From the NCBI GenBank assembly GCA_029255685.2, contig CM055317.2, positions 76,249,460 to 76,313,459 of the forward strand: a stretch of 64,000 nt of DNA. Reading direction: 5' to 3'. The position numbers and the translations under genes were made by a program. Below, in pieces: positions 60,193-64,000 of this stretch. Position 1 is the first letter of the stretch. Every line of letters begins with the position of its first letter. Source of the stretch: Silene conica. Its lineage: Eukaryota > Streptophyta > Magnoliopsida > Caryophyllales > Caryophyllaceae. A model generated the notes under the pieces. It had not been told where the DNA came from. It ran no database searches and saw nothing but the letters and a program-made list of their open reading frames with translations.

Positions 60193-61354
60193 TGTTAGGT
60201 TCTTATACCTATTTAGTCATACTAATGTTTATTATCTTATAATTAGTAGATCTTAAGCATGCTTAACAAAATGTATGTCGAGATAAATGAAGAAAGACAA
60301 GCTCCCTTACATTGATAATCTAGGCTATTTTAGGGCACAAGTGAAGTCACCTCCTTCACTTGTTCTTGAGCTTATCCCACGGATGATCCTCCTTGAACCT
60401 TCAAAGAGATGATGGCCTCCAAAAGATGAACACCAAGACACACTTGCTCTCAATTATTTGTATGTTATTGTGCTAGAATCAACACACAAAAATTACTAGA
60501 TAATGCAAGGAGGTACACGGTTTTAGGGTTAGAAAATAAGAGCTTATTTTCTCTCTTTTGTTCTCTCTCTAAGACAAAAACCCTAACTTGAATTGTGAAT
60601 GAGTTGTATGAACAAAATGAGGGAACAAAACCTCTTTTGTTCTCTCCTTGGGTTCGGCCGAAATGGCATGGGTAGAGTGCCCAATCAATTGGCTCTCTAT
60701 CCTCTCAAATGTCCCAAGCATGCTCTCATAAAATAAATGCCTTGTCCTACTAATGTTCCTATTACATCTAATGTAATATTGTAAATGTGTGTGTGTGTGT
60801 GTGACATATCACACGGTCCACACAACCAAAACGGATCCAATCCGTAACATTAGTTAGGATAACATTATTTGCGTAGTTTAACATTTTAAACTCTTTATCG
60901 TAAATTAGTAATTAAATAATTACATATAATTATTTAAACACATTTCATGACTACAACAATTGTAGTTTAATCAACTCATTCATTTGTTATTATGTTTCAT
61001 AAACATATAAATAATAGTGATGACATTTCGATCACTAAAACAATTTATAATCTTATTATAAATTATCTCCTTATTTTATTCATAATCTAGAAATGAATCA
61101 ACTCGTATCGATATACAGTTGTTACATTTAATATTGAGGTAGTTGACCTAAAGGTGTGACCTAAAGGGATCAACTGGTCACCACCGTCAATACGACAGTA
61201 ATGTCAAACTCTAGCAAGTCAATCATTACCGATTAATGTTGACCAGTTGACTTATGATAAGAATCATCCCATGAATATTCTTTTATAGAGATTTGTCAGT
61301 TTAATTAATGTAATTGACGTGATCACATTATTGTCGAGGACACTTACTCCAACA
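60193..61354 (-). repeat. 5' LTR of the 8.4 kb copia element
   Basis: 1162 bp, near-identical to 52919-54084. (GT)n near 60787-60803 is shorter here. Contains the promoter of the element; no TATA box was fixed with certainty. Confidence 0.95.
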
Positions 61355-61872
61355 GGTCGACGATACTCTACCGTGGATCGGTCAGGGTTGGGGTAACGGG
61401 TTGTGATTGGAGTTTCGGTGGTGATTGAGCTCAGTAGTGGCATGACATTTGCATATCATACGTTGTTGCATATTTATTTACTGTACCTTGATAGTTATTT
61501 TACTCAACCGCGAGGTTGCCAGTATATTCGTGTGCACCTACTATGATCCGGTAACCGGGAGTATAATCTAAAGGAATTAGACAGACGAGCTAGGAGGTGG
61601 GGCAGGAATGTGAGATGCACACTTTGGACTTACTGAGCTTGTAGATCACATTAGTTCTTTCAGTTCAGACGTCATTTCAGTTGTTTATGCTATAATTATG
61701 TATTTGAGATTTTGGACAAGTTGTAATAGACTTTAGTTACCATTTAAATCTAAAGTACTGCTCTTCTTTTTCTTTGAGTATCTATTACCCTGTTTTATCC
61801 TGGATGGTAACAACCTTATTTATTTGGAAGTCCTAGTCTAGAATCCTAGATAAATGAGGGTGTTACATTTAT

Positions 61873-63310
61873 AAAGTATATTTATATAAAGGAAAATAAA
61901 TAAATAAATTATTATTTTTATATTTCATAATATAAGTCATCATAAAAAAATTATTAAAGACGGAATGTTAAAGGGAGAAGTTAATAGTTTCTAATATACT
62001 TTCGACATTTCTTCTCACCACAGTAATTTTTAGAATTAGAATTTGTCCACATAAAATATTCCAACCTCTTATTTTCGAAATTAAAGTTTTTAAGGAATAA
62101 AAAAGGAAATACTTTGTCGCTAAGCAATAGTGAAAAATGTATTATATAAACAGTGTCAAAATGGTACAATATTCACATACAGAACTGGTCGCTACTTTTC
62201 ATTTCTAATACTCCTATTTATTTTATTTCGCTTCAAAATTACATCTTTGTTAGTTTAATACTGTATGTATTTTTATTTTATTAATAATTTAGAAAAATGA
62301 TATAGAAAGGGATTGACTTAAACATAAATTATGTTGCAGGTGAATTTCTATTGGAGGAGCTACACAAACTTAAAACGGGAAGGGGTTACTACTCTTGAGC
62401 AAAATGGAAGATAATATTGGTATATAATACGAAGTAGTTTTTATTGAACTTTTTTCGTGTGAATTTGAATTTTTGAATAGTACTCAATCTTTCTAAAAAT
62501 AGAGTCTTTATAAATTTCGTTTATGTTAATTTCATTTTCGGTTAACACATGAAAACAAAATCATGTTCAACGATCGTGGTACGAATTACAAGTATAAGAC
62601 TTGAATTTTGACACTAATAATATAATTGATTAATTATGCATATCAACCATTTTTTATGCTAATATTTTCGCTCTAAATCCATATACTGTAAATGCAACTA
62701 AAAAAACATTGAACTTTAGTTGCGAGTTGTGACAACCAATTTGATAAAAAAAATGAGCTTAGAAGTATCCAAGTAGCTAAAGTGTAAAAGGGACTAGTTC
62801 ATGATATTAATATGGCGGGCGACGGTAGGAATGAATGCGTGGTAAGTCTATCTAATCCGAAATAGGTAGCCTTAAATCATGTGGTATTAAACTAAAGCAT
62901 TCGTACAATAACATCATACCATCAATATTTGAACACATGAACACTAATGTTGGTCCATCTTACATATCATGCCAAACAAATAGTGCCCTTAATGCTCTCT
63001 TTCTTTATTTCTATGGAGTACATTTTCTATATTGTCTATTGAAAAATCCAAGTGCAAGTAGTAATCTAACGTCGTAAATCTCGAAAACCCCAAAAAAACA
63101 AAAAATAGAAAAAAAATGGACCTAATATTTAGTACCAATCTCATGTTTGATATGATGAACATGACAACTAGTAAATTTAGGATCTCAATCATTGTTCAAA
63201 ATCAAAATAACAAAGCTAATCATGTGAAAGCTTGTATGTAAATCGAATTCTAGTTGATTTGTCCTGATTATATAAGATACGACAAGATGTTAATGTACTG
63301 ATTAACGTTC
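61873..63310. other. AT-rich intergenic DNA
   Basis: No gene supported. 61977-62160 repeats the left flank of the solo LTR (50704-50890). Confidence 0.45.
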
Positions 63311-63742
63311 AATCTTTTCACATGAATTCATTTCTTTTCACATGAATTCATTTTATTTTGGTGGAGCTATGCCCTAAAAAACCTAAATCATAATTCAGTT
63401 TATTTTGGTGGGGTAACTACCTCTCTCTCTCTCTAAAATTCTCCCTAAAAAAGACCTAAATCCTAATTGATCATCTAAGAGCGGCAACATCTACCAATTT
63501 TGGTGGAGGTAAGCTCCAAATTTTTCGTTTTCATTTTTCTTTAATTATCTTTACGCTAATAACTTTTTGCCTTTCCTTTATTGGAGACATGTTCTCATCT
63601 TTTGGTGAGTTATGTTCTCATCTTTTGATGAGTTTTGTTATCACTTTTTGGTGAGTTTGTCCTCATCGTGTGGTGAGACTTTCCCCTCTATTTGAGAGGT
63701 TCAAGAATTTAGTGGAAAATTTGCGCCTTCATTGTTGATCTT
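63311..63742 (+). repeat. leader-like region with direct repeats and five small hairpins
   Basis: TTTTCACATGAATTCATT occurs twice (63316-63352). TTTATTTTGGTGG with CCCTAAAAAA..CCTAAATC..TAATT occurs twice (63350-63468). A (CT)n run lies at 63419-63434. Hairpins: CTCATC-TTTT-GGTGAG (63594-63609), CTCATC-TTTT-GATGAG (63617-63632), TCAC-TTTTTG-GTGA (63641-63654), CTCATC-GTGT-GGTGAG (63662-63677) and CCTCT-ATTTG-AGAGG (63685-63699). Confidence 0.6.
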
Positions 63743-64000
63743 ATGGAGATAAAACTGTTGTCAGATTGCTGGTTACAAACTTTTTGGTCTAAAGAACTTG
63801 ATTTTTGTCAATATTTTAGAAAATTTGGAGACACTCTTGTGAAAAGCCGTAGGAGGCGATATGTTAGAGGTTGTGCAGAAACGTCTCGTGAGCCCATCAA
63901 GTTTAGAAATTTTCTGTTAATCGAGAATGTAGTTTATTTGATTTTTATCGTTTTGTGTCCGGTCGTTTTTCAGTTCTTGACATATGTTGTAACTACCGTA
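63743..64000 (+). CDS. unrecognised open reading frame, cut by the right window edge
   Basis: ATG at 63743 opens a frame of 86 codons with no stop before the window ends; an in-frame TAG lies 33 nt upstream. It starts MEIKLLSDCWLQTFW, has a basic patch (VKSRRRRYVRG) about residues 33-43 and ends in a strongly hydrophobic stretch (about residues 63-86) that could be a membrane segment. I recognise no family. The repeat-rich leader suggests a transposon ORF as much as a host gene. Frame length alone could be chance. Confidence 0.3.
   Translation, partial: MEIKLLSDCWLQTFWSKELDFCQYFRKFGDTLVKSRRRRYVRGCAETSREPIKFRNFLLIENVVYLIFIVLCPVVFQFLTYVVTTV

Larger units (their letters stand above)
52919..61354 (-). 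mobile_element. Ty1/copia retrotransposon, complete ends, defective coding, 8.4 kb
   Basis: Minus-strand element: 5' LTR 61354-60193, primer site 60190-60179, internal region, purine-rich AAGTGGGAGAT, 3' LTR 54084-52919. Protease, integrase, RT and RNase H follow in Ty1/copia order but with one stop and two frame changes, and most of gag is missing. By eye I counted about five substitutions between the two LTRs plus a GT-repeat length difference. Adjacent flanks (ACGAT left, GGTCG right) do not match, though GTCGACGAT occurs just right of it. Confidence 0.93.
50940..61867. repeat. solo LTR, about 2.5 kb, hosting two nested elements
   Basis: Ends TGTAATACCC and GGGTGTTACA are inverted, and TTTAT flanks both sides (50935-50939, 61868-61872). 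After removing the copia element (52919-61354) 2.49 kb remain, including the Stowaway MITE at 52396-52602. No primer site or internal region is visible, so it is a solo LTR, probably of a Ty3/gypsy element (inference from its ends). Open frames at 51220-51576 and around 51800-52150 are low-complexity and not genes. A (TTA)n run lies at 52025-52052. Confidence 0.8.

Overview
This is a plant nuclear window, AT-rich and gene-poor. It holds two host genes with introns (a NAC transcription factor and a SWEET sugar transporter) in a dense mixture of transposable elements. Spliced genes, plant-type NAC and SWEET proteins, Ty1/copia elements primed by initiator tRNA-Met, a 5S-bearing Cassandra LTR, and Stowaway, Tourist, Mutator and hAT MITEs all point to a flowering plant, most likely a eudicot. 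I lean weakly towards Caryophyllales from the look of some MITEs, but cannot prove it.

Layout. 1-6237: left-truncated Ty1/copia element of Sirevirus type on the minus strand (pol, gag, primer site, 1.38 kb LTR). 6335-9400: LINE scrap, Cassandra LTR, Tourist MITE, Helitron, Mutator-type MITE. 9401-13575: AT-rich intergenic DNA with an inverted-repeat element and a possible SINE. 13576-15994: three-exon NAC gene (minus). 16280-17979: five Tourist-like MITEs inserted into one another. 18-35 kb: hAT, Mutator, Stowaway and Tourist MITEs, a Helitron inside a Stowaway, and two very small LTR elements with 72-bp LTRs. 36264-40332: six-exon SWEET gene (plus) with a trinucleotide-rich intron 2 and a Helitron in intron 5. 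41222-41977: Tourist MITE split by a GC-rich hAT element. 43145-50557: 5'-truncated LINE split by a 5.7 kb LTR element with matching GATCC target duplications. 50940-61867: a solo LTR (TTTAT duplications) carrying a Stowaway MITE and a young 8.4 kb copia element with near-identical LTRs but almost no gag capsid region. 63.4-64 kb: repeated small hairpins and an open reading frame running off the window.

The most unusual structure is in the long LTR at 46614-50245. At least eleven units there share a core of about 20 nt flanked by self-complementary arms, where the arm sequence differs from unit to unit while pairing is kept in the clear cases. A short inner stem shows a compensatory change (GCC/GGC versus GTC/GAC). 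The Sirevirus-like LTR independently shows the same design with a different loop (CCGTTAAA), and that element also repeats a palindrome in gag, pol and LTR with a compensated base pair. All coordinates come from reading the sequence by eye; family names rest on motifs and boundary signatures, not on searches.
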